IMG/VR virus record: IMGVR_UViG_3300046454_000269
Span: 1-26,460 of that record
Direction: 5' to 3' (one strand)
Length of the DNA: 26,460 bases
Origin: a virus
This document shows positions 7,846-13,620 of the stretch, one piece after another (position 1 is the first letter of the stretch; each line of letters opens with the position of its first letter). The notes below the pieces were generated by a model that ran no database searches, was not told where the DNA came from, and was given only the letters and a program-made list of their open reading frames with translations. A program made the translations under genes and the position numbers.

Positions 7846-8231
7846 ACGCTGGACGCGACATCATCACGAACCGGCTGAACAGCGCCGGCACGATCCCCCT
7901 GAACATCGGGTGGGGCACCGGAGTGCAAACGACCGCGCTCGTCACCGACACCACATTGGGTCCGACCACGGTCGAGAAGCTCGTCGACCTGACAACCTCG
8001 GCCGGTACCGACCACACGACCGGAGTTGTGACCCGGCAGACGACGACGGTGTCGAACGACACGTTCCAGGTTGTCGGGACGCGGACCGCGACCGGCTCGG
8101 GGGCGGTCACCGTCTCCGGGCTGTTCGACGCAGCCTCCGGCGGGAACCTCTTTGCTAAGGGCGATTTCGCGGCCATCAACCTTGTGTCGGGCGACTCGAT
8201 CCAGTTCACCTGGAAAGTCGTGTTCGCCTAG
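7827..8231 (+). CDS. Beta-rich phage structural protein (fibre/decoration type)
   Basis: 134 residues from TTG 7827. This start is chosen because AGGAGG lies at 7813-7818, eight bases before it, and because the resulting MATVVVNAGRDIITNRLN is the usual opening of the family. Motifs in order are VVVNAGRDIITNRL, a WGTGVQTT turn, VSNDTFQVVGTRTATGSGAVTVSGLFDA and FAAINLVSGDSIQFTWKV. Such proteins are often labelled tail-fibre-like in phage genomes, but their place here, between capsid and head-tail connector, would also fit a capsid decoration or head-fibre protein. A GTG at 7797 would add ten residues. Confidence 0.75.
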   Translation: MATVVVNAGRDIITNRLNSAGTIPLNIGWGTGVQTTALVTDTTLGPTTVEKLVDLTTSAGTDHTTGVVTRQTTTVSNDTFQVVGTRTATGSGAVTVSGLFDAASGGNLFAKGDFAAINLVSGDSIQFTWKVVFA

Positions 8232-8239
8232 TTCTCTAG

Positions 8240-8929
8240 ATGGCGTTCTACGTTCGTGACAACAAGACCGGGACGCTGACGATCTCGACGGGGACGTGGG
8301 CGCTCGGCACCCTCACGAACACCCCCACGGCGGCGAACACCTTGACGCTCGAGCTCGCGTGGAACGGTGCCGACACCGTCGCCGCCGCCGGTGTCGCTGA
8401 CAGCGCCGGGAATACCTGGACGCAGGTTCAGCAGGCCGCGGAGACAACCGGGGCGGTTATTCGCACCGGGATGTGGTACACGCAAATGAACATTGGTGCC
8501 CCCACCACCGTCACGATCACCGCGACCCACACGACCGGCAACAAGATCCTGTTTGCCGTCAGGGAGTGGGCGGGGAAGTTGGTGCTCGACCAGTCGCAGC
8601 CGCGCGTGCAGACAACAACGGTGACCGCCGTCACGACTGGCACCACCGGGACGACAACGCAGCCGGTCGAGTTCGCATTGGCGATGTTCGGCCTGAGCAC
8701 GGCGCAGACGGTGTGGACGCCCGACGCGACCTACCTGTCCCCGACCACGAACCTGTCCTCGGACGTGACCCAGGCGCGTGCGCTCGCGTCCGAGTACAAG
8801 GAGCTCAGCTCGACCGGGACGCAGACCGCAACAGGGACGGTCGGCACCACCTGCCTGAACGCGGCGATCATCGGAACGTTCATGCAGCTGCCGATCCCGG
8901 ATGTCGGCATGGCCCTCACCGTCAGCTAG
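8240..8929 (+). CDS. Beta-sandwich structural protein, unknown
   Basis: 229 residues, very rich in Thr, Ala, Gly and Val with alternating beta-strand patterns (GTLTISTGTWALGTLTN, TTVTITATHTTGNKILFAVREWAG). The middle resembles extracellular or phage beta-sandwich domains in which an AVREWAG strand follows a run of Thr. No signal peptide or membrane segment is seen. No ribosome-binding site is obvious; ATG 8240 lies eight bases after the previous stop, so coupled translation is likely. Probably a virion surface protein. A Pro/Met-containing end (MQLPIPDVGMALTVS) is followed directly by the next ribosome site. Confidence 0.7.
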   Translation: MAFYVRDNKTGTLTISTGTWALGTLTNTPTAANTLTLELAWNGADTVAAAGVADSAGNTWTQVQQAAETTGAVIRTGMWYTQMNIGAPTTVTITATHTTGNKILFAVREWAGKLVLDQSQPRVQTTTVTAVTTGTTGTTTQPVEFALAMFGLSTAQTVWTPDATYLSPTTNLSSDVTQARALASEYKELSSTGTQTATGTVGTTCLNAAIIGTFMQLPIPDVGMALTVS

Positions 8930-8938
8930 GAGGCTCGG

Positions 8939-9379
8939 ATGGCTACCTACTCCGTAGGCGCGAGAACGACGAACGCACCGACCGCCACCCTGCCGGCGAT
9001 CAGCCTGTACGCGACCGCGGCCGTCAACTTCTCGATCCTCGAGATCGGGATCACGAACACCACCGCGACCGCGTGCGTCGTCGCGCTCTGCCGGTTGACG
9101 AGTGCAGGCACCCAGGGCGCCGGCCTGACCGAGGCCAACCTCGACCAGTCGAGCGTGCTCCCGACCTGTACCGCGTTCAACTCGCACACCTCGACCGGAC
9201 CGACCCTCGTCGACCTCGGGCACCGCTGGTCACTGGGCGCGGCGATCGGCTCCGGGGTGATCTGGACGTTTCAGCCGTGGGAGCTCACGGTGATACCCGC
9301 CACCGCGAACGGGATCGGTGTGTACTGCCCCACCGGCACCGGTCAGGTTTTGGACTGCTACTTGAAGTGGATCGAGTGA
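8939..9379 (+). CDS. Phage structural protein of unknown role, 146 residues
   Basis: A strong AGGAGG at 8928-8933, overlapping the previous stop codon, sits five bases before ATG 8939. The protein is beta-rich: NFSILEIGITNTTATACVVALCRLTSAGTQGAGLTEANL, then SHTSTGPTLVDLGHRWSLGAAIGSGVIWTFQPWELTV and a C-terminal VLDCYLKWIE strand. The pattern is that of a compact beta-barrel seen in uncharacterised phage virion proteins. It lies beside two other beta-rich products, so the group may form a surface assembly on the head. Function is not known. Confidence 0.72.
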   Translation: MATYSVGARTTNAPTATLPAISLYATAAVNFSILEIGITNTTATACVVALCRLTSAGTQGAGLTEANLDQSSVLPTCTAFNSHTSTGPTLVDLGHRWSLGAAIGSGVIWTFQPWELTVIPATANGIGVYCPTGTGQVLDCYLKWIE

Positions 9380-9380
9380 G

Positions 9381-9443
9381 ATGAGCCAGCTGACCCGGGC
9401 GGTCCCGCAACCCGGGTTGCGGCAGCCCGGGTCGAGCTTCTAA
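9381..9443 (+). CDS. 20-codon mini-ORF in frame with the repeat protein
   Basis: ATG 9381 begins one base after the previous TGA, so re-initiation is plausible. It encodes MSQLTRAVPQPGLRQPGSSF and ends at TAA 9441-9443. The same frame then stays open to 10343 as the tandem-repeat protein. The mini-ORF is largely made of the palindrome at 9392-9433. It could be a leader peptide, the original N-terminus of the repeat protein cut by a nonsense change, or a readthrough product. Expression is not shown. Confidence 0.35.
   Translation: MSQLTRAVPQPGLRQPGSSF
9392..9433 (+). repeat. Nested palindrome / large hairpin with three CCCGGG cores
   Basis: The outer arms GACCCGGGC (9392-9400) and GCCCGGGTC (9425-9433) pair perfectly. 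Between them is a perfect 18-base palindrome, CCGCAACCCGGGTTGCGG, at 9405-9422. RNA from either strand can fold into a long GC-rich stem. No U-run follows, so it is not a classic terminator. It lies 8 bases before the TAA of the mini-ORF and 56 bases before the TTG of the repeat protein, a position suited to controlling translation or partial termination. Confidence 0.75.
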
Positions 9444-9488
9444 CATACCCGGCCCGTCGCTGGTGGAGGCACCACCAACCCGCAAGCG

Positions 9489-10343
9489 TTGACCGCGGAC
9501 ACCGTTCTCGTCACCGCGACACTCCAGAAGCAAACGAACAAGAACGCGACCGCGACCGCCGTGGTCGTCACGGCGACGGTCGCGAAGCAAGTCAGCAGAA
9601 CGGTGACCGCGACCACGGTTGTCGTGACCGCGTCGCTCACGCAGATCAAGGTCGTTCTTAAAGCCTTGACCGCGACGACGGTGGCGGTCACAGCGTCACT
9701 GACCAAACAAGCGAACAAGCCGTTGACGGCGACAACGGTCGCTGTCACCGCCAGTCTCGTCAGACGGGTCAACAAGACCGTGACGGCGACAGCGGTCGTG
9801 GTGACCGCGTCGCTCGCGCAGATCAAGGTGATCCTTCGCACCCTGACCGCGACAACCGTCGCGGTGACCGCCAGCGTGGTGCGGCAGGCGAACAAGCCGC
9901 TGGGAGCCGCCACGGTCGCTGCTACCGCGTCAGTAGCGAAACAGGTAGGCAAGAAACTGACCGCAACCGCCGTCGCTGTCACAGCGACGCTCACCGCGGT
10001 CCGGGTGTTCCTGAGAATCCTGACCGCGACCACCGTTGTCGTCACCGCGTCGGTGAGCCGGCGTGTCGCGAAACCGCTGTCGGCCACCGTGGCGGCCACC
10101 GCGACCCTGGCGAAGCAGTTCCCGAAGGTGTTGATCGCGACCGTCACGGTGACCGGGTCGCTTGTCGCGCAGTTCGTGTCCGCGTTCATCGTCTACATCA
10201 CCGACCGGTTCCAGAGCAACGCGAACGCCTCCACCACCACCACGCCGGCGATGAACGGGTTCGACAGCGCCGACCCTGACGACAGCACGGCGACCTCGCC
10301 CACCAGCACCGCTTTCGACCCGCAGGAGCCGCATCTTGGTTGA
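9489..10343 (+). CDS. Thr/Val/Ala-rich tandem-repeat protein (putative fibre)
   Basis: 284 residues if read from TTG 9489. Residues 2-235 are twelve units of 18-21 residues with the consensus TATTVxVTASLxxQxNKxL. Residues 236-284 form a polar Ser/Thr/Asp/Pro tail. Each unit looks like a beta-strand pair with alternating Thr/Val and a short basic turn, as in fibrous beta-structures of phage fibres. The units also follow a higher order of three (19, 19, 21 residues). No ribosome site is well placed: GGTGGAGG at 9461-9468 is 20 bases off, and no other in-frame start exists after the TAA at 9441. The start is therefore uncertain. It overlaps the connector gene by 8 bases. Family not recognised; a head- or tail-attached fibre or adhesin is the best inference. 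Confidence 0.68.
   Translation: MTADTVLVTATLQKQTNKNATATAVVVTATVAKQVSRTVTATTVVVTASLTQIKVVLKALTATTVAVTASLTKQANKPLTATTVAVTASLVRRVNKTVTATAVVVTASLAQIKVILRTLTATTVAVTASVVRQANKPLGAATVAATASVAKQVGKKLTATAVAVTATLTAVRVFLRILTATTVVVTASVSRRVAKPLSATVAATATLAKQFPKVLIATVTVTGSLVAQFVSAFIVYITDRFQSNANASTTTTPAMNGFDSADPDDSTATSPTSTAFDPQEPHLG
9492..10193 (+). repeat. Coding tandem repeats with a 177-base super-repeat
   Basis: Twelve units of 57 or 63 bases (one of 54, the last irregular). They group as four super-units: 9492-9668, 9669-9845, 9846-10022 (each 177 bases, 59 codons) and 10023-10193 (171 bases). As an anchor, GCAGATCAAG occurs at 9641-9650 and again at 9818-9827, exactly 177 bases apart. Units 3, 6 and 9 carry a distinct hydrophobic end (QIKVVLKAL, QIKVILRTL, AVRVFLRIL). 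Confidence 0.85.
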
Positions 10344-11265
10344 TATCTGGCAGAGCAACACCAGTCCGAGCCTGACCGACACGATCAAGGTGAACGGGGT
10401 CGCGTTCGACCTCACCTCGGCGACGGTGAAGCTCCAGATGCGGCTCGTGACGGCCGCCGCGACCGATCCGTTGAAGATCGACGCGGCCGCCGTGATCGTC
10501 ACCCCATTGGCCGGGACGGTCAGGTACGACTGGGCGACCAGTGATGTCAACACCGCCGGCGAGTACGTCGCGTGGTGGCATGTCACGCTCCCGTCGACGA
10601 AGGTTCAGGACAGCGACGAGTTCGCGATCAACGTCCGGGCTCACGGCATCCAGACCGGGAACCTGTGCTCGCTCGCCGACGTCCGCGCGTCCTTGGAGAT
10701 GAACCCGCAGGAAACAACCCGGGACGAGCTGATCCTCAGCCTGATACCGGTCGCGTCGCAGATGCTGAGCAACTACTGCGAGCGCGAGTTCGCCCCCGTC
10801 TCGACCGCCCTCACACGCCGGTTCAAGATCACCGGCGGGATTGTCAGCCTCTCACCCTACGACCTCCAGACCGCCACAGTCGTGTCGCTCAACCCCGAGA
10901 CGAGCAGCCCGCAAACCCTTGTTGCGGGGAGCGACTACACCCTTACCCCTGTCACCAGCGGTGAGGGCGTGTACATGACCGTTCGTCTCTCCGCGTTCCT
11001 GAACGTGTTCTCGAACACGATGATCCAGTTCGGGTACGCGCTCCTCGACGTCACCGGCACCTGGGGGTTCCCGTCGATACCAGCGGTCGTGAACGAGGCG
11101 TGCTCGGACGCGGTCGCGGCGTGGATGCGCCGCGACGTGTCCGCGTTCGGGTTGCAGCTCCAGGACGGGATGGCGTTGCAGCCGGACTTCGCGACCAGCT
11201 TCGACCTTCCGATCGGGGCGATCCGGAAGGTGAACGGTTACCGCCGCTCGATCAGCGTGTTCTAG
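10336..11265 (+). CDS. Head-tail connector with an Ig-like N-terminal domain
   Basis: 309 residues in two parts. Residues 1 to about 102 form a beta-sandwich of the kind found at the N-terminus of baseplate BppU-like proteins (SPSLTDTIKVNGVAFDLTSATVKLQMR, TVRYDWATSDVNTAGEYVAWWHVTL, SDEFAINV). From about 108 the chain resembles HK97 gp6-type adaptors that sit under the portal: LCSLADVRASLEMNPQETTRDELILSLIPVASQMLSNYCEREF, then a beta-rich middle and a C-terminal helix, NEACSDAVAAWMRRD. TTG 10336 is supported by AGGAG at 10324-10328 and by the overlap with the repeat gene. Adaptors are normally about 100-200 residues, so the extra domain is unusual. The adaptor call is good; the Ig-like assignment is moderate. 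Confidence 0.78.
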   Translation: MVDIWQSNTSPSLTDTIKVNGVAFDLTSATVKLQMRLVTAAATDPLKIDAAAVIVTPLAGTVRYDWATSDVNTAGEYVAWWHVTLPSTKVQDSDEFAINVRAHGIQTGNLCSLADVRASLEMNPQETTRDELILSLIPVASQMLSNYCEREFAPVSTALTRRFKITGGIVSLSPYDLQTATVVSLNPETSSPQTLVAGSDYTLTPVTSGEGVYMTVRLSAFLNVFSNTMIQFGYALLDVTGTWGFPSIPAVVNEACSDAVAAWMRRDVSAFGLQLQDGMALQPDFATSFDLPIGAIRKVNGYRRSISVF

Positions 11266-11688
11266 ATGGCGACCTCGACGATCCCCGCCCTGAAAACCAA
11301 TCTTGTCGCCCAGCTGCAAGCCCGGGCTGCGCTCAGCCAGGTGCAGGTGTCGTACGGGCCGCCGTTGCCGAACCCGGGCCGCGAGTTCATTTGGTGCAGC
11401 ACCACCGCGGGCTCCCAGGTGTGGGAGACCGCCGCGAAAGGGAAGCTCGAGGAGTACGACCAGCGTGTCGTGATCCTCGTCGTCCGTGAGGGCGTCAACA
11501 TGCAGGCCGCCGACGCCCGCTGCTTCGCGTTGTGCGCCGAGCTCGAGAACACGCTCCGCACTGACCCGACCGTCAACGGTGCCGTCAATGACGCCTACCT
11601 CGGCGGGTTCACGTTGAGCGAGGGCGCCGGCGACTCGGAACGCGAGTCAACCCTGATCGTGCAAATCCACTGTCGCGCGTGGATCTGA
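11266..11688 (+). CDS. Tail terminator / tail completion protein
   Basis: 140 residues. An N-terminal helix (IPALKTNLVAQLQARAAL) is followed by strands and the EYDQRVVILVVREGVNMQAADARCFALCAELENTLRTDP helix-strand pattern, then FTLSEGAGDSERESTLIVQIHCRAWI. This alpha/beta order is that of the gpU/gp17-like tail terminators that cap the finished tail and join it to the head. ATG 11266 follows the connector stop directly. Position between connector and tail tube supports the call; sequence alone would be only moderate. Confidence 0.72.
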   Translation: MATSTIPALKTNLVAQLQARAALSQVQVSYGPPLPNPGREFIWCSTTAGSQVWETAAKGKLEEYDQRVVILVVREGVNMQAADARCFALCAELENTLRTDPTVNGAVNDAYLGGFTLSEGAGDSERESTLIVQIHCRAWI

Positions 11689-11714
11689 CAACAACCCGCA
11701 AAAAGGGAGGCTAG

Positions 11715-12065
11715 ATGGCAACACTCACGGTCCAGCAGATCGCGCGGGTCGGTGCAGCCCCGACGTTCGCGGCGTGCAGCGGAGGCGGCGACGCCTGCCC
11801 CGTCGGGACGAACACCTTCATCGAGGTGAAAAACACGGGCGGCACGGTCTGCATCGTCACGATCGCCACCGCTGCGTCCGCGGCACCGTTCAGCGGTACT
11901 ACGCTCGCCGCGGAGACGTTCACGGTCCCGATCACGACGGGGGACTTCATGTACGGCCCCATCAACCCGCAACTGTTCGCCGACCCGGTCACGGGGATGG
12001 CGACGATCAGCTACAGCCAGGTGACGTCCTGCACGATCGGGGCGTTCAACCTCACCCAGCCCTAG
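11715..12065 (+). CDS. Small beta-rich virion protein, unknown
   Basis: 116 residues. A good ribosome site, GGGAGG at 11705-11710, precedes ATG 11715. The chain is beta-rich with paired Cys (ACSGGGDAC) and continues VGTNTFIEVKNTGGTVCIVTIATAASA, a compact strand pattern similar to small decoration proteins that bind capsids or tails. It sits between tail terminator and tail tube and has its own strong ribosome site, which suggests high expression and a structural role. Not recognised as a named family. Confidence 0.68.
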   Translation: MATLTVQQIARVGAAPTFAACSGGGDACPVGTNTFIEVKNTGGTVCIVTIATAASAAPFSGTTLAAETFTVPITTGDFMYGPINPQLFADPVTGMATISYSQVTSCTIGAFNLTQP

Positions 12066-12074
12066 GAGGCGACC

Positions 12075-12230
12075 TTGAAGAGCTACACGATCGCGTCCGA
12101 AGAGGGCGCACAGCGGTATGGAGCCGAACAGGGCGAAACCGTCGAACTGGACCTCGAGGAGCGCGAGGAGCGGGCAGTTGTCGCCGCTGGCTGGCTCACC
12201 CCGGAGAAGAAGCCGAAGGAGGCGAAATAA
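12075..12230 (+). CDS. 51-residue acidic phage protein
   Basis: TTG 12075 is supported by AGGAGG at 12064-12069, five bases upstream and overlapping the previous stop. The frame ends at TAA 12228-12230, directly before the tail-tube ATG. The protein has a short beta motif, YGAEQGETVELDLEEREERAVVAAGWL, then a Lys-rich end. Small proteins with this G-x-x-V-x-LDL-x-E-x-EERALVAAGWL pattern are common in the head-tail gene block of actinophages. Their role is unknown; a structural or assembly-helper part is possible. Confidence 0.72.
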   Translation: MKSYTIASEEGAQRYGAEQGETVELDLEEREERAVVAAGWLTPEKKPKEAK

Positions 12231-12659
12231 ATGCCGATTGTTGGACCGTTCGTAAACGCGCTCGTCCTGGTGAACGGCGTCGATCTCTCGAGCAGCTGCC
12301 GCGGCATCCACACCGTCGACGACAGAGCACCGATCGACGTGACCACGTTCGGTAGTGGTTACACGCAGGAGACGAAAGGGTTGGGGACAGCGTCGATCAC
12401 GCTCGACTTCCTCTCCGACTTCACGGCCGCGAAGACTCACGCCACGTTGTCGCCGCTCGTCGGTTCGACAACCCCGGTCGCGATCGAGGTGCGGGCCGTC
12501 AACGCGGCCCGTTCCGCAACGAACCCTGCGGTGCTGCTCGCCGCCGCGCTGCTGTTCAGCTACGCAGCGTTGGACGGGACGATCGGGGACGCGGCCCAGT
12601 TCAGCGCCGAGTTCCGGAACGCACCGGGCGGCTCCGGGATCACCTACCCGACCTCGTAA
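12231..12659 (+). CDS. Major tail (tube) protein
   Basis: 142 residues. The opening VGPFVNALVLVNGVDLSSSCRGIHTVDDRAPIDVTTFGSGY and the later TKGLGTASITLDFLSDF strand pattern match lambda gpV/HK97-like tail tube proteins, which stack as hexameric rings. The loop VTTFG-GYTQETKGLG is the usual ring-contact region. The length is normal for the small tube proteins. The gene starts immediately after the preceding TAA and lies before the chaperone and tape measure genes, as expected. Confidence 0.83.
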   Translation: MPIVGPFVNALVLVNGVDLSSSCRGIHTVDDRAPIDVTTFGSGYTQETKGLGTASITLDFLSDFTAAKTHATLSPLVGSTTPVAIEVRAVNAARSATNPAVLLAAALLFSYAALDGTIGDAAQFSAEFRNAPGGSGITYPTS

Positions 12660-12660
12660 C

Positions 12661-13083
12661 ATGCCGGTCGGGGAAGCGGTTCGTGTCGAAGGGCTGACCG
12701 AACTGATCCGGGCGTTCGCCGTAGCCGACCGCGGCCTCGCACGCGAGGTGAAGTCCGCTTTCGTGGACGCCGGCGAGGTTGTCAAGGTGTCCGCGGAAAG
12801 CAAGGCGCGCGACAAGATCCACCATGCCGGGAAGAAGCCCGGGGCGGTCGACTGGTCAGGGATGCGGCTCGGGATCTCCCGCGAGATCGTCTATGTCGCC
12901 GAGCAGCAACGCGGCAGCCACGACCTCAAGAAGAAACGTCCGAAGTTCGGGCAGTACCTCCTCGACGAGGCGATGATCCCGGCGCTCGACGAGAACCGTC
13001 TCGCGATCGAGAAGAACGTCCGGGACGCGATCGACAACCTCAACCAGAACGCCGGGCTGATCAGAAGCCTGCACAACATCTAA
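12661..13083 (+). CDS. HK97 gp10-like tail completion protein
   Basis: 140 residues. It shows RVEGLTELIRAFAVADRGLAREVKSAFVDAGEVVKVSAESKARD, the helix of HK97-gp10-like proteins, followed by KFGQYLLDEAMIPALDENRLAIEKNV, matching the family's C-terminal pattern. These proteins work in tail completion or head-tail joining. They usually lie before the tail tube gene; here the gene comes after it. ATG 12661 is one base after the tail-tube stop. The upstream extension in the same frame reads the tail-tube gene out of frame. Confidence 0.68.
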   Translation: MPVGEAVRVEGLTELIRAFAVADRGLAREVKSAFVDAGEVVKVSAESKARDKIHHAGKKPGAVDWSGMRLGISREIVYVAEQQRGSHDLKKKRPKFGQYLLDEAMIPALDENRLAIEKNVRDAIDNLNQNAGLIRSLHNI

Positions 13084-13096
13084 GGGAAGGGAACGG

Positions 13097-13552
13097 ATGG
13101 CGGAGAAAGCAGGGGTCCGGATCAACGGGGAGGACTACTTCTTCGTCGACGCGTTCAAGCTCGGCGACCCCGCCCTCGTGTACGAGGTCACCGGGCTCGA
13201 CTGGAACACGTTCAGCGAGCTGTTCGCGAAGTCCGGGGACGGGCACCCGGACCCGAACATCATGACCGGCCTGATCGCGGTCGCGATCCAGCGGGGCCAC
13301 AGCACCTGGACGCGACGCGAGGTGTACGACTACGTCCGCGAGCTCGACTTCGCGGACCTCGACTACTTCGGCGGCGAAGGGAAGGAGGACGCGTCTGTCG
13401 CGGTCCCCCCAGACGGGTCCGGACTGACCTCCAGCAGCTCGGACGGGACGTCAGCAGCTGCGCCGGAGGAATCCCAATCGAGTCTGAGCCTGATCGATTC
13501 TGGGTCCCCTGGGTCGGGCACTACTACCCTGGAATCGCACCAGGTGGCATGA
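13097..13552 (+). CDS. Tail assembly chaperone, short form (gpG-like)
   Basis: 151 residues. The first 95 form the folded domain (INGEDYFFVDAFKLGDPALVYEVTGLDWNTFSELFAK, then HSTWTRREVYDYVRELDFADLDYFGGE). The last 45 are Ser/Gly-rich and low in complexity, as in short chaperone forms. GGGAAGGG precedes ATG 13097. Such proteins bind the tape measure and drive tube polymerisation. It lies directly before the tape measure gene and carries a slippery heptamer at 13405-13411, so a longer frameshifted form is expected too. The stop overlaps an ATG in the other frame (13549), which may allow separate translation of the tail end. Confidence 0.87.
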   Translation: MAEKAGVRINGEDYFFVDAFKLGDPALVYEVTGLDWNTFSELFAKSGDGHPDPNIMTGLIAVAIQRGHSTWTRREVYDYVRELDFADLDYFGGEGKEDASVAVPPDGSGLTSSSSDGTSAAAPEESQSSLSLIDSGSPGSGTTTLESHQVA

Positions 13553-13620
13553 CCGAGGTGTACCTCGGCATCTACGTCGCCATGTTCAGGTTCGTGAAGG
13601 ACAGGCCGGTCGGTGCCTGA
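13097..13620 (+). CDS. Tail assembly chaperone, long form by -1 frameshift (gpGT-like)
   Basis: A join of 13097-13411 and 13411-13620: after slipping at C CCC CCA (13405-13411) the ribosome continues in the -1 frame to TGA 13618-13620, giving about 174 residues. The added 69 residues begin RRVRTDLQQLGRDVSS and contain FWVPWVGHYYPGIAPGG and MTEVYLGIYVAMFRFVKD, which look like real protein, unlike the low-complexity unshifted tail. A minimal ATG at 13549 in the -1 frame would yield only the last 23 residues. The long form is the general rule in long-tailed phages; the exact slip ratio is unknown. Confidence 0.82.
13405..13411 (+). promoter_or_regulatory. Slippery heptamer for -1 ribosomal frameshifting
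   Basis: CCCCCCA is read as ..GTC CCC CCA in the chaperone frame, an exact X-XXY-YYZ arrangement with X and Y = C and Z = A. The -1 frame beyond it is open for 70 codons and encodes the long-form domain. Confidence 0.82.

Noticed and set aside
9392-9433. Simple intrinsic terminator
   Set aside because: No U-run follows, and the element is inside a short coding frame; listed as a palindrome instead.
9440-10189. Long minus-strand frame opposite the repeat gene, also repetitive
   Set aside because: It mirrors the repeats of the plus-strand gene, has no ribosome site and lies against a tightly coupled plus operon.
9492-10193. CRISPR-like or non-coding satellite
   Set aside because: Units are contiguous, imperfect and keep an open frame; there are no unique spacers.
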